Below are positions 18,833 through 27,400 of a stretch of DNA of 64,000 nucleotides, piece by piece; the stretch's first letter is position 1; each line of letters starts with the position of its first letter. Source of the DNA: Variovorax sp. OK212 (GTDB lineage Bacteria > Pseudomonadota > Gammaproteobacteria > Burkholderiales > Burkholderiaceae_C); contig NZ_FOLP01000024.1 in assembly GCF_900112425.1 (NCBI RefSeq), forward strand, positions 1 to 64,000. Direction: 5' to 3'. Below the pieces are notes generated by a model that was given only the letters and a program-made list of their open reading frames with translations, was not told where the DNA came from and ran no database searches. Both the position numbers and the translations under genes were made by a program.

Positions 18833-19087
18833 TCAGGCGATTGCCATATTGCCGGAACAACACTTGACGACGACCCGCCCCTTCTCCAAAGCGTTCACGG
18901 TAGCGATGGCACTTAGCAGGTCGTCAATGGTGAGACTGTCGGAAGTCGCCACCATGCCTTTAGGCAGCTTGACAGTCAACTCAGTCTCGCTGACGCGCTT
19001 GACGCTCCATTTCCCCAGCGCGACCTTTTTACCAGCGGTACTCGACTTCTCCGCCGATGCACCTTGTTTCTTAGCTGTCGTTGCCAT
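18833..19087 (-). CDS. Putative RiPP precursor peptide with C-terminal Cys-Cys
   Basis: This small protein of 84 residues has a Lys/Ala/Ser-rich start (MATTAKKQGASAEKSS), a middle that looks folded or leader-like (VKLPKGMVATSDSLTIDDLL), and a short tail VVVKCCSGNMAIA. Its only two Cys residues are adjacent in that tail. A good AGGAAAG ribosome-binding site precedes the ATG at 19,087. It lies directly upstream of the radical SAM/SPASM gene, so it is the natural substrate candidate, with the last 10-13 residues as core. I do not recognise the family. It could instead be a small partner protein of the maturase. Confidence 0.65.
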   Translation of the reverse strand: MATTAKKQGASAEKSSTAGKKVALGKWSVKRVSETELTVKLPKGMVATSDSLTIDDLLSAIATVNALEKGRVVVKCCSGNMAIA

Positions 19088-19173
19088 CGTGGAACTTTCC
19101 TAGCTAGTGGTACTTGATGCTGCGGTAAAACAAGGGCTACAGTCAAGTGATTTTTTGCGGCAAGGAGAGCCAC
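19088..19173. promoter_or_regulatory. Divergent promoter region, peptide/maturase versus hydrolase/CHAT
   Basis: Only 86 bases separate the two divergent start codons. Both have ribosome-binding sites (AGGAAAG on the minus strand, AAGGAG on the plus strand). Such a short shared region suggests joint control of the two arms. Confidence 0.5.
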
Positions 19174-20493
19174 ATGGTCAAGAAATTAGGCGCTGCGCTC
19201 AGCGCTACCGTACTCATTGCACTTGCCTTGGCGTCATCGAGGACATTGGCGCAAGCCGAGCTTCCCTCGGAATGCGTAAACGTCAAAGCCGCTGACAAGA
19301 CTCAACTCGAGGAAGAACGGTTCTTCTTGAGCGGCGAGGTCACAAAGGCGTTCTCTGAACCTGACGCTGACCCGCAATCGCCGCAATCGCCGCAACTGCG
19401 GCAGCGCCAAGAGCGGCTTCTCGAGGTCATCTTCAAGCTTGATTGCATCAGGCCTGACGTCCAACTCGACCCTCTTCACGATACCCGGTCTGCTACGACA
19501 GCCCGCAACGTTTTAGTGCCGGTCTTCTACGCGACCAATCGCTCTAAGGACTCGTCTGCGCCGAACCGCCTCGTCTTCGGCGGCGACGATGCGAAGGATG
19601 TGACTTGGGGCAAGGCTGTCGTGAGCGTGCCGACGGACCGCGACCCGGGTGACCTCACACTTCCATCACTATGGAAGTTCGAACTGCAGCCAGACCTTTC
19701 GAAGCACTTTGTTCTCACATCGGTCACGTCTCTTGGCACAAAGGACAGTTTCTCTCAAGCGGTTCAGGCTGAACTAAAGAACGCCTCATCCAAGTCTCTC
19801 TTGCTTTTCGTTCACGGTTACCGCGTCACGTTTGATGAAGCAGCCATGCGGTCAGCTCAGTTGTCCCACGACCTGAAGTTCCGCGGCGTAACGATGCTCT
19901 ACAGCTGGCCGTCTAAGGGAGACCTGAAGAGCTATTGGCACGACGAGGAGTCTGTTCAGCTCGCTGAGCAGTGGTACTCCTCTCTGCTCGATGTCATCAA
20001 ACCTCTTCCCTTTGACTCCATATACGTTCTTGCCCACAGCATGGGCAATCGTCTTGTAGCCACCGTCCACAACGAACGGGCGGCGAAGGGCACCAATCCG
20101 AAGGCGTTGAAAGAAATCCTGTTGGCCGCACCGGACATCAATGCAGAACTCTTCGACCAGAAAATCGCCCCTGTGCTGGCTGGTAGCAACCAGCCTCGAA
20201 CGACGATTTACGCATCAAGCGGCGACGTCGCTTTGATGGCGTCAAAAGCCGTTCATCGCTTTAAGCGGTTGGGGGACGTCTCGCCCCCTGTGTACCGGCG
20301 CACTCCTTTTGAGACCATCGACGCATCAAGCGCAGCGCCGATGCTCCGTTCCGCTGGTCACTCGTACGTTTTTGACAGCCCGAAGGTCATTACGGACATC
20401 ACGCGCTTGCTCATCCAACGGCAGCCAGCGGACAAGCGCCCGACCTTGCAAAAGGTCGATGCTGAAGTCCCGCCTTACTGGACCCTCAAGTAG
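19174..20493 (+). CDS. Exported alpha/beta hydrolase (DUF900-like)
   Basis: This 439-residue protein starts with a signal peptide (MVKKLGAALSATVLIALALA, ending near TLAQA). An AAGGAG site fixes the ATG at 19,174 over an in-frame codon at 19,147. The DUF900-type alpha/beta hydrolase domain is marked by VPVFYATNRSKDSS, the strand and oxyanion segment LLLFVHGYRVTFDEAA, a YSWPSKGDLKSYWHDE segment, and the nucleophile elbow AHSMGN with Ser289. A C-terminal His in GHSYVFDSP fits the triad. Enzymes of this group are serine hydrolases of mostly unknown substrate. It is followed 15 bases later by the CHAT protein gene, so the two are almost certainly cotranscribed. Confidence 0.8.
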   Translation: MVKKLGAALSATVLIALALASSRTLAQAELPSECVNVKAADKTQLEEERFFLSGEVTKAFSEPDADPQSPQSPQLRQRQERLLEVIFKLDCIRPDVQLDPLHDTRSATTARNVLVPVFYATNRSKDSSAPNRLVFGGDDAKDVTWGKAVVSVPTDRDPGDLTLPSLWKFELQPDLSKHFVLTSVTSLGTKDSFSQAVQAELKNASSKSLLLFVHGYRVTFDEAAMRSAQLSHDLKFRGVTMLYSWPSKGDLKSYWHDEESVQLAEQWYSSLLDVIKPLPFDSIYVLAHSMGNRLVATVHNERAAKGTNPKALKEILLAAPDINAELFDQKIAPVLAGSNQPRTTIYASSGDVALMASKAVHRFKRLGDVSPPVYRRTPFETIDASSAAPMLRSAGHSYVFDSPKVITDITRLLIQRQPADKRPTLQKVDAEVPPYWTLK

Positions 20494-20508
20494 CTCACAG
20501 GAATCGTC

Positions 20509-23500
20509 GTGAGCGCTGCATTGGCTTCATGGAAAAGAATTGCCGCGGCGACGCTAATTGTTTTTGGAGTCGATTTTCTCCACCTGAGCAGCGCTTTGGC
20601 ACAGCCGGTGCTAGCAACAGTTCTTTCCCAATCGCCGGCAGCAGTGGAGCTCGTCAAGGGGAACTACCAGGGAGCTTACCGGCTGGCAAGCGAGCATTTA
20701 CAGGAAGCCCGAAGGGCGGGTCGAGTCGAAGTAGAAGTTCTCCTCGAAGCCGCTTTCGCGAGCTATGCCGCCGGCCAAAGTTTGCAGTCATCCGAACTGC
20801 TCGGAGAGGTTTTCGCGCCAGGAAGACAGCTGACAAACACCGTGCGCGCTAGAGCGCTGCACCTGCGCTCGCAGGTGGGACCGGACTCCAAGAAGACTGT
20901 AGAGAGAGAAAGCGACCTTGAGGAAGCTCTGAAACTGCATACCGCGGCCGGACCTTCTGAGTTTAATGAAGGGCTGAGGGCCCAGGTCTCACTGGCCATA
21001 TTGCTCTGCGACCAAGCAGCCAACATGGCAGCACCGCTGGTCACAAGCCTACAACAGCAGCAGAACTCGAACACGAACTTCAGCGCGAGTGATAGTCGCT
21101 GGGTTGCTATCGGTTTGGCTCAATGCATGAACACGCAAGGCCGGCACGCGGCTGCGGAGAGAGTGCTTGCTCCCTTGTGGAGTCAACTGGAAACTTCAGT
21201 GGGAAAGATGCATCCCGACCGCCTTTATGCGGGCCATCAACTAGGGTTCGCCCTGCGCAGACAAGAAAAAATGCCCGAAGCCTCGGCTGTTCTGACTGAA
21301 GTGCTCGAGGGAAGACGCGCCGTGCTCGGTCATGAGCATCTACTTACCCTCATGACGACGACACTCTTGGTGCGCCAGCTGCGAGATGCCAAGAGATTTT
21401 CTGAAGCCCTCGAACTTGCCAAGGAATTGGACGCCACAGTTGCGAAACTGGAAGGCTCAGGGAGTGCTAGGCATCTGTCAATCTCTAACACTGTCGCCGA
21501 GGTACTGCTGGCCAAGGGCGACCCGGCCGTAGCCTTGACAGTCCAAGAACCAGCTTACCGTCGGCTCACGCAAATTGCGCCTGATGGTCAAGCGGCCGAC
21601 GACGCGAGGTTTACCCTTGCCCAAATATTGGCACGCCTCGGTCGACACCGCGAAGCGGAAGAGCTGTTCGAGCAGGCCAACGCGCAAGACCAGAAAAAGT
21701 ACCCTGCAGGGCATCCGCTGCGTTGGGCAGCCCTGAACAACGTCGCGGTCATGCGTGGAGAGCGTCGCGACTATTCGGGGCAGCTTGCCGTGCTCGAGCA
21801 TCTGGATGCTCAGATGTCGCTGGAGCTCGCCCCCAGCAATTCCTCGCTCGTCAGCGTTCAAAACAACAAGGCCTTCACACTCCTCCGGTTGAAACGCGCC
21901 GACGAAGCTGCTGTCATCCTTGAGCGGCTGGTCATCAGCCTATCGACAACTCGCGCTGAGACGGATAGTCAGCTCCTACGAGCTCGTGCGCAACTCGCCT
22001 CTGCTTACGCAGATAGGGGGGAGCATGCAAAAGCTATCGCGCTGCACGAGAGCACCCGGGACTTGCGCGCGAAAACTCTGCCCCCCAACTCTCCCGAGCT
22101 CGCAAACAGCTGGCACAGCTTGGGTTTCGCTTTTGAGCAAGCTAACCGCAAGCAGGAGGCGCTAGCTGCGTTTGACACCGCGTTCCGGATGCGTAAGGGG
22201 CGAGTGGGCTTAGCGCATCCAGACACCATCCGGAGCGCTCGCGCCGTCGCCGGTCTGCTTGCAGAGATGGGGGAGCTTGAGAAATCAGAGGCGGTCTACA
22301 GGCAGGGGGTTGAAGGCACCGAGAGCCTTCGAGAGTACAGCTACCACGCAGATTGGCTCAGGCAAGCTGAGTTCGCCGACTCGGTCGGTCAGTACAAGAA
22401 CTACGCCCGCGTACTGGCTAAGTTGGGGCGATGGCAAGAGGCGTTCGGAATAGTGGACTTGTCGAAAGCTCGGACTCTTCGAGAAATGACGTATCGCCAG
22501 GTGAATGTCATCTCGTCGAGCTTGACCCCAGTCGAGCTTGCAGAACTTTCCGGGCTGGAGCGAGATGTTGCCGAGCTGAGTTCGCAGCTGGCGCTCTCAG
22601 GCGCAATGACTCCCCAGCAGCAAGCCACGCAGGCCGTCGATTCGGGCAGTGCAACTGCGGCTGGCAAGCTCGGGCAAGAGCGCGACGAAAAGGTTCGTTC
22701 TCTAGCAATGCTGCGCTCAACGCTCGAAGCCAAGTACGACTGGCCGAAGGTAGAAAACGAGCTAAAAGCACAAACTCAGGATGCATCGAGGTTTCTTTCC
22801 CCTCAGAGCGCTTTCCTTAGCTTCTCAAAGCTTGGCAACAGCCTTCTGGTGACGATGCTGGAGCCCAATGGAGCGGTGTCTGGCGGGGTGACGGACGGGG
22901 CAGTTCCAGGGTTTACTTCCAGCTTGCAAGCGCTTCGAACGATTTGGTCCGTACCCTCCGGGCTTACCGGCGTTAACTCCGGAGCTGGACTCTTGCCGCC
23001 CATGGCGCTCTGGAGGCTGAAGGACGGAGGCTATGAGCTGCTTGACCTTTCTATGCCGGCGCCTGAAGGAGCCGAGGAGGAGTTGACGGCAGACCAGTTG
23101 GTGAAGTTCGTCTCCGACACAGTGCAGAGTCTGGTGCCACCAGCTACTTGGGGATACCGGCGCCTGGTGGTTAGTACGGATGACGAGCTGGCCACGGTTC
23201 CTTTTGAGGCGCTCACCCGGCAAGGCCAGCCACTCGTGGCAACGCACGACTTGGTCTACGCACAGTCCTGGTCCATGTTCAAGCTGCTTAAGCAGCGCGA
23301 GTCAATCTACGCAAAGTTACCGAGGCGTGACCTCCTCGTTTTTGGCAACCCGGTCTACGGGGTCAGTGACGCCAAGGGCCAAGCACAAACCCGGGGTCAT
23401 GTGGGGGTTGCTGGCCACCCCGGCGCGTCCCGTGGCGCGGAAGGCCAAGGACTGGAGCACCTGCGCTGGGGCAACCTGCCCGGAGCCGCGAAAGAGGTCG

Positions 23501-24069
23501 AAGGTGTTGCCAAGTTGTTCGGGCTCGAGTCAGGGCGGAGCCTCATTGTCGGACCCGCAGCGAGCGAGAGTAGACTGAGAGAGCTCCAGAACGCAGGTGA
23601 GCTTGTTAGATACAAGATGGTCCTGTTCGCGGCGCACGGTTACTTGGATAGCGGCACGCCCGACAGGAGCAGCATCGTCCTGACGCAGTTCCCAAGGCCC
23701 CCACTGCCTTCTAGCCGAAACGACGGATACGTCACAGCGGCGGAGTGGCGAGCCATGTCGGTTCGCTCCGACCTGATATTTCTCTCTGCTTGTGACACTG
23801 GCCTCGGACAAATTGTTTCTGGCGAAGGCGTCATCGGATTGCCCCTGAGTATGTTTGCGGCGGGGAACCAGAACACCGTGCTGACACTGTGGCCGATTTA
23901 TGACGACAGTTCTTCGGCGTTCGTCATTCGGTTCTTCGAGAAGGTGAAGAGTGGAGCAGCCTACTCGGAGGCGCTGGCTCGAACGAAGAGGGAGTTTGCG
24001 ACGGGCGCTGTAGGAAGTGCCTGGACAGCGCCAGCCTACTGGGCGCCTTTCATACTTTATGGGCATTGA
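20509..24069 (+). CDS. Exported TPR-CHAT protease (caspase-like)
   Basis: This 1,186-residue protein has an N-terminal signal peptide (KRIAAATLIVFGVDFLHL, cleavage near SALAQ), a long array of TPR-like helices over about residues 50-720, and a C-terminal CHAT domain (about 840-1186). The CHAT dyad is visible: His1043 in FAAHGYLD and Cys1095 in LSACDTG. This fits clan CD (separase/caspase-like) peptidases. TPR-CHAT proteins are proteases controlled by partner binding to the TPRs, and some act in bacterial immunity. GTG at 20,509 is taken as the start with AGGAA ahead. The pairing with an exported hydrolase and a divergent peptide-maturase pair is unusual. Confidence 0.85.
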   Translation: MSAALASWKRIAAATLIVFGVDFLHLSSALAQPVLATVLSQSPAAVELVKGNYQGAYRLASEHLQEARRAGRVEVEVLLEAAFASYAAGQSLQSSELLGEVFAPGRQLTNTVRARALHLRSQVGPDSKKTVERESDLEEALKLHTAAGPSEFNEGLRAQVSLAILLCDQAANMAAPLVTSLQQQQNSNTNFSASDSRWVAIGLAQCMNTQGRHAAAERVLAPLWSQLETSVGKMHPDRLYAGHQLGFALRRQEKMPEASAVLTEVLEGRRAVLGHEHLLTLMTTTLLVRQLRDAKRFSEALELAKELDATVAKLEGSGSARHLSISNTVAEVLLAKGDPAVALTVQEPAYRRLTQIAPDGQAADDARFTLAQILARLGRHREAEELFEQANAQDQKKYPAGHPLRWAALNNVAVMRGERRDYSGQLAVLEHLDAQMSLELAPSNSSLVSVQNNKAFTLLRLKRADEAAVILERLVISLSTTRAETDSQLLRARAQLASAYADRGEHAKAIALHESTRDLRAKTLPPNSPELANSWHSLGFAFEQANRKQEALAAFDTAFRMRKGRVGLAHPDTIRSARAVAGLLAEMGELEKSEAVYRQGVEGTESLREYSYHADWLRQAEFADSVGQYKNYARVLAKLGRWQEAFGIVDLSKARTLREMTYRQVNVISSSLTPVELAELSGLERDVAELSSQLALSGAMTPQQQATQAVDSGSATAAGKLGQERDEKVRSLAMLRSTLEAKYDWPKVENELKAQTQDASRFLSPQSAFLSFSKLGNSLLVTMLEPNGAVSGGVTDGAVPGFTSSLQALRTIWSVPSGLTGVNSGAGLLPPMALWRLKDGGYELLDLSMPAPEGAEEELTADQLVKFVSDTVQSLVPPATWGYRRLVVSTDDELATVPFEALTRQGQPLVATHDLVYAQSWSMFKLLKQRESIYAKLPRRDLLVFGNPVYGVSDAKGQAQTRGHVGVAGHPGASRGAEGQGLEHLRWGNLPGAAKEVEGVAKLFGLESGRSLIVGPAASESRLRELQNAGELVRYKMVLFAAHGYLDSGTPDRSSIVLTQFPRPPLPSSRNDGYVTAAEWRAMSVRSDLIFLSACDTGLGQIVSGEGVIGLPLSMFAAGNQNTVLTLWPIYDDSSSAFVIRFFEKVKSGAAYSEALARTKREFATGAVGSAWTAPAYWAPFILYGH

Positions 24070-24228
24070 GGCGCGTCACACGCCGCTCAGGTTTTTAGGC
24101 GTCGACAGCGGCGCTGTCAACGCAGGTCCATCCCCGGCGTTGGAGAGCAGTCAGCTTAGCGGGTGGAAGAACTTGTTCCACCTGACCAGTGATGTGTCGT
24201 CGCCGTACTTGCTCCAACTGGGCCAGTC

Positions 24229-24420
24229 TTGCGTCGCTTGATTCAAGGGCGAGGAGTGAAGCTGGACGGTGTGACCGTAGAGTCAGCCGAAGCTGCCATC
24301 AGCTCAACACATTTCGAGAAGGCTGGCGCCGTACGCCTGTCGGTGGGCCGAAAGCGGCATGTCGTCATTGTTCTTGCTGGGGGCAAGTCTGGCGGCGAGC
24401 ACGTTCGCAATCAGCAGTAA
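24229..24420 (+). pseudogene. Short S4-like fragment (possible TyrRS C-terminal remnant)
   Basis: The frame gives LRRLIQGRGVKLDGVTV and AVRLSVGRKRHVVIVL. This resembles the S4 RNA-binding tail of tyrosyl-tRNA synthetases (RRLIxxGGVxxxG then VGKRR). There is no good start or ribosome-binding site, and the expected preceding sequence appears only in another frame. I read it as a decayed fragment, but a small stand-alone S4 protein is possible. The rest of 24,070-24,474 holds nothing I can support. Confidence 0.3.
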
Positions 24421-24474
24421 CTAGAGTCGGGTCTCTAATAGCCGATGCCCAACTCAATCAGCCCCGAGAGAGCA

Positions 24475-27400
24475 TCACGCCCCCGTTACTGCCAACTGTT
24501 CCAAGGTCTTCCCTGCCTGCAGCGCCTCTTTCAGCCAACGCGGCCGCCGACCAATGCCAGTCCAGCTGTTTCCAGCGTCATCGCGATACGTGGTAGCTAC
24601 ACGATTCCTCGCAGGGATGCCTTTCGACTTCCTCGGGGTCTCAATCTTCTCTGACGGCTCCATCGATGGCCTCGAGACATGGAGGTCCGCCACCAAGAAC
24701 GCCACCGCGACATCGCGATGGTCTACACGGTAGGTAGCGATGTACCCGCTTGTTTCGCAGTCCGACGGTTCCAGAATCTCGCAACTAAGGTAGGTGAGAC
24801 CGTGAGGAACCTCGTTTTCAAGCATCTCTCTGACATAGTCGAGAAGAGGTTTGACCGGCTTCGCATACGAGTAAATAACGTGGAAGTAGATGTCGCAGAG
24901 ACCGTACTTCAAGAGCTTGTCGAAATGCTCCTTAATAGTGGTCCGGTCAAGTCCAGAGCAAACAAGCGCCTCATAAATGGAAAGTTCCTGACCGGAAACT
25001 CGGATAACGGCATCCCTTTCGCCGGGATTGCCGTTTTCAGTTGTTCCACCGCGCGACTGGTCCGCCACGTCCCACTTAATTGTCGCCAGCGAAGCTCCCA
25101 GCACCTCTCGCACCGCCGTATTGAGGTCGTCTTCAAATCTAGCTTCGTTCTCTGGATTCTTTCGGTCACGCAAAATTGGCGCCATGTGCTGAAGCGCGGC
25201 AACGGCCCGTGAAACCTGCCTTACGAGATAGCCTCTCAATCCGCGGCCGGGCGGTCCGAGTAGCTCACCGACCTGTGAAGGTTGAAGTTCGGTTAACAGC
25301 TGCAAAGCGGCTCGGATTGACGAAATCGGGTCGACGACTACCGATACCGAAGCAATACTGGAAGTAGCTTCACCAGCTTGCAGGTCATTCTTGAGTGCAA
25401 GAAGTTGTTCGTCACTACCAAACTCTTCGATGGCTACGTCTAACATCGCCATCGCCTCATCCCGAAGTCCCATTTCATACTTTGCGAGCACTGCGACGAG
25501 CTCGAGTTCTGGACTTCGCCCTTCTTGACGACACGCCGCCACGCTCCTCAACGCATCATCTGGCCTTTGTAAGGCAAGCAAGAGCAGCCCACGGTTAGCG
25601 AGCAGGCTGCTGGTAGAAAATTTCTGGTCCGCATCGACTGCGGCATTGATTTCGGTAAGCAGGCTCTCGCCTGTGGCCTTGTCCGCTCCAGTTAACGGAT
25701 GAAGCGATGGCCCCAAGAGCTGTTGAAGCGCAACGGCAAAGACGTTTTCCTTGTAGGCAGAAGCTGCACCGGGACGCGCTGCGAGACGTTGCAGCACGAT
25801 ACGAGCGTCTGCCAGATTGCCGTTTGGGCGCAGCAGTTGGGAGGTAGCCTTGTAGAAATCTAGTTGGTCGTGTGCTTGGCGCATCGTGGGTGCATCCAAT
25901 GCCGAAGGGACGACCGCGCCATCGAGCGCAATCCAGTTCCTCTCCTTCAAAAGCAGCTGGAGTCCAAGACCAAAAAGGCCCAGTCGGAACTGTGACGGCG
26001 CGCGGTCCAAGTTTTCCTCGGCTTCATCCAGGTGTTCGCGAGCGAGCCCGTATTCGCCGGCAACCAGCAAGGACGCGACGCGCTGCTGCAGCTCGGGCCA
26101 GGTCCACAACTCTGAAGCCTCTCCCGGCCTCAGCTCCCGCAACCTCGTTTGGATACTAGGCTTCGCGGCCGCAGGCAGATGCTGGCACACCTCGGCAAGG
26201 AGCACGGGGTCGTCGGAATGCGCAAGTGCCTGCAGTAGGATGCTCTGACGACTGGGGTCTAGTCGTCGCCACGCGGCTGTGAGGTCTTGTGCCGGTGAGC
26301 CTTCCTCACGTCCAAGATAAAGGCTGGGGCTGTACCTGTCCGTGAGGGCACCGACGCGCCCTTTCTCCGTATGCTCAATGACACTACGCGAAATCAGCCT
26401 CAGGAATGCGTCGCAGAGTTCGCTCGGTACGGCTCCATCAGGCCAACCGGCCACTGCGCGTGCGAGCAGCCGCACATGCGCCCTTAGGGTCTTAGCGATA
26501 GAAGAGCGCAGCGATGGTCTCTCATCGTCCGGCGCCTCTCGCAGCAGCTTTGCGCTATCGAATGGCACTAGCAGCTCGTTTAGGTCGGATGCAGCTTGTG
26601 CGAATGCAGTGGCGACGAGTTGCGCAGCCTGTTTCGCGGACAGGCTGGGCACGTCGGTCCAGTCCAGGTGCAGGTCGCGCGCGAACTTTGAATACAGCGC
26701 GATGATTGGAAGAGCATCGAGGCATGGGGTATTCGAAAGGCGACGAAGCCCCTCTAGCACTCCCGCAAAGCGCGCTCGGGGCACGTTGTTTTCATAGTTC
26801 GCTTGGTTTACGAGGTGTTGCAGTACGGCAGACTGAAGCTCCTCTGCCTCCTTGGCTACCATCTCGAGAAGCTGTCGCCCAATGGGCTTCCTTGGGTCTG
26901 CAACTGCCTTTCTGTTGCCAGCGGCACTGTCATAGCACCAAGTAACCAAAGATGCACATTCTTCGAGGTCGAGAGTGCCTTCATCCAAGTGATGAGCCAG
27001 AAGCGATAGTGCGTCTTGGACAGCAAACACTTTGGTCTGGGCTTCTCGGACCACATTACGGTCACTGAATTGCCCCGGCGAAGGCCGCCACTCGATGACC
27101 AATTTGGCGCCTAGGCACGCAGCGCGCTGGTGCATCAGCACATCTACCAAAAGTGCGGGCGCGGCATCGACTTTGAACAGGAAGAGCTGCAGCGCCATGG
27201 GATGGTCGGCTGCGAACGTTAGGACCGCTGCCGCTGCGGCCTTGACGCCTGGCCCGATGTCCGTCTTCTCGAGCTCAGAGCAAAGCAGGCCAAATGCAAA
27301 GCTGACCGTGCTAGCGTCAAGTCTTTCCATCATGAGATGTTCGACCTCAGGCCATTTCAGCCAATCTACCCGAGACACCAGTGTCCGCGGCGGCGCCTTC

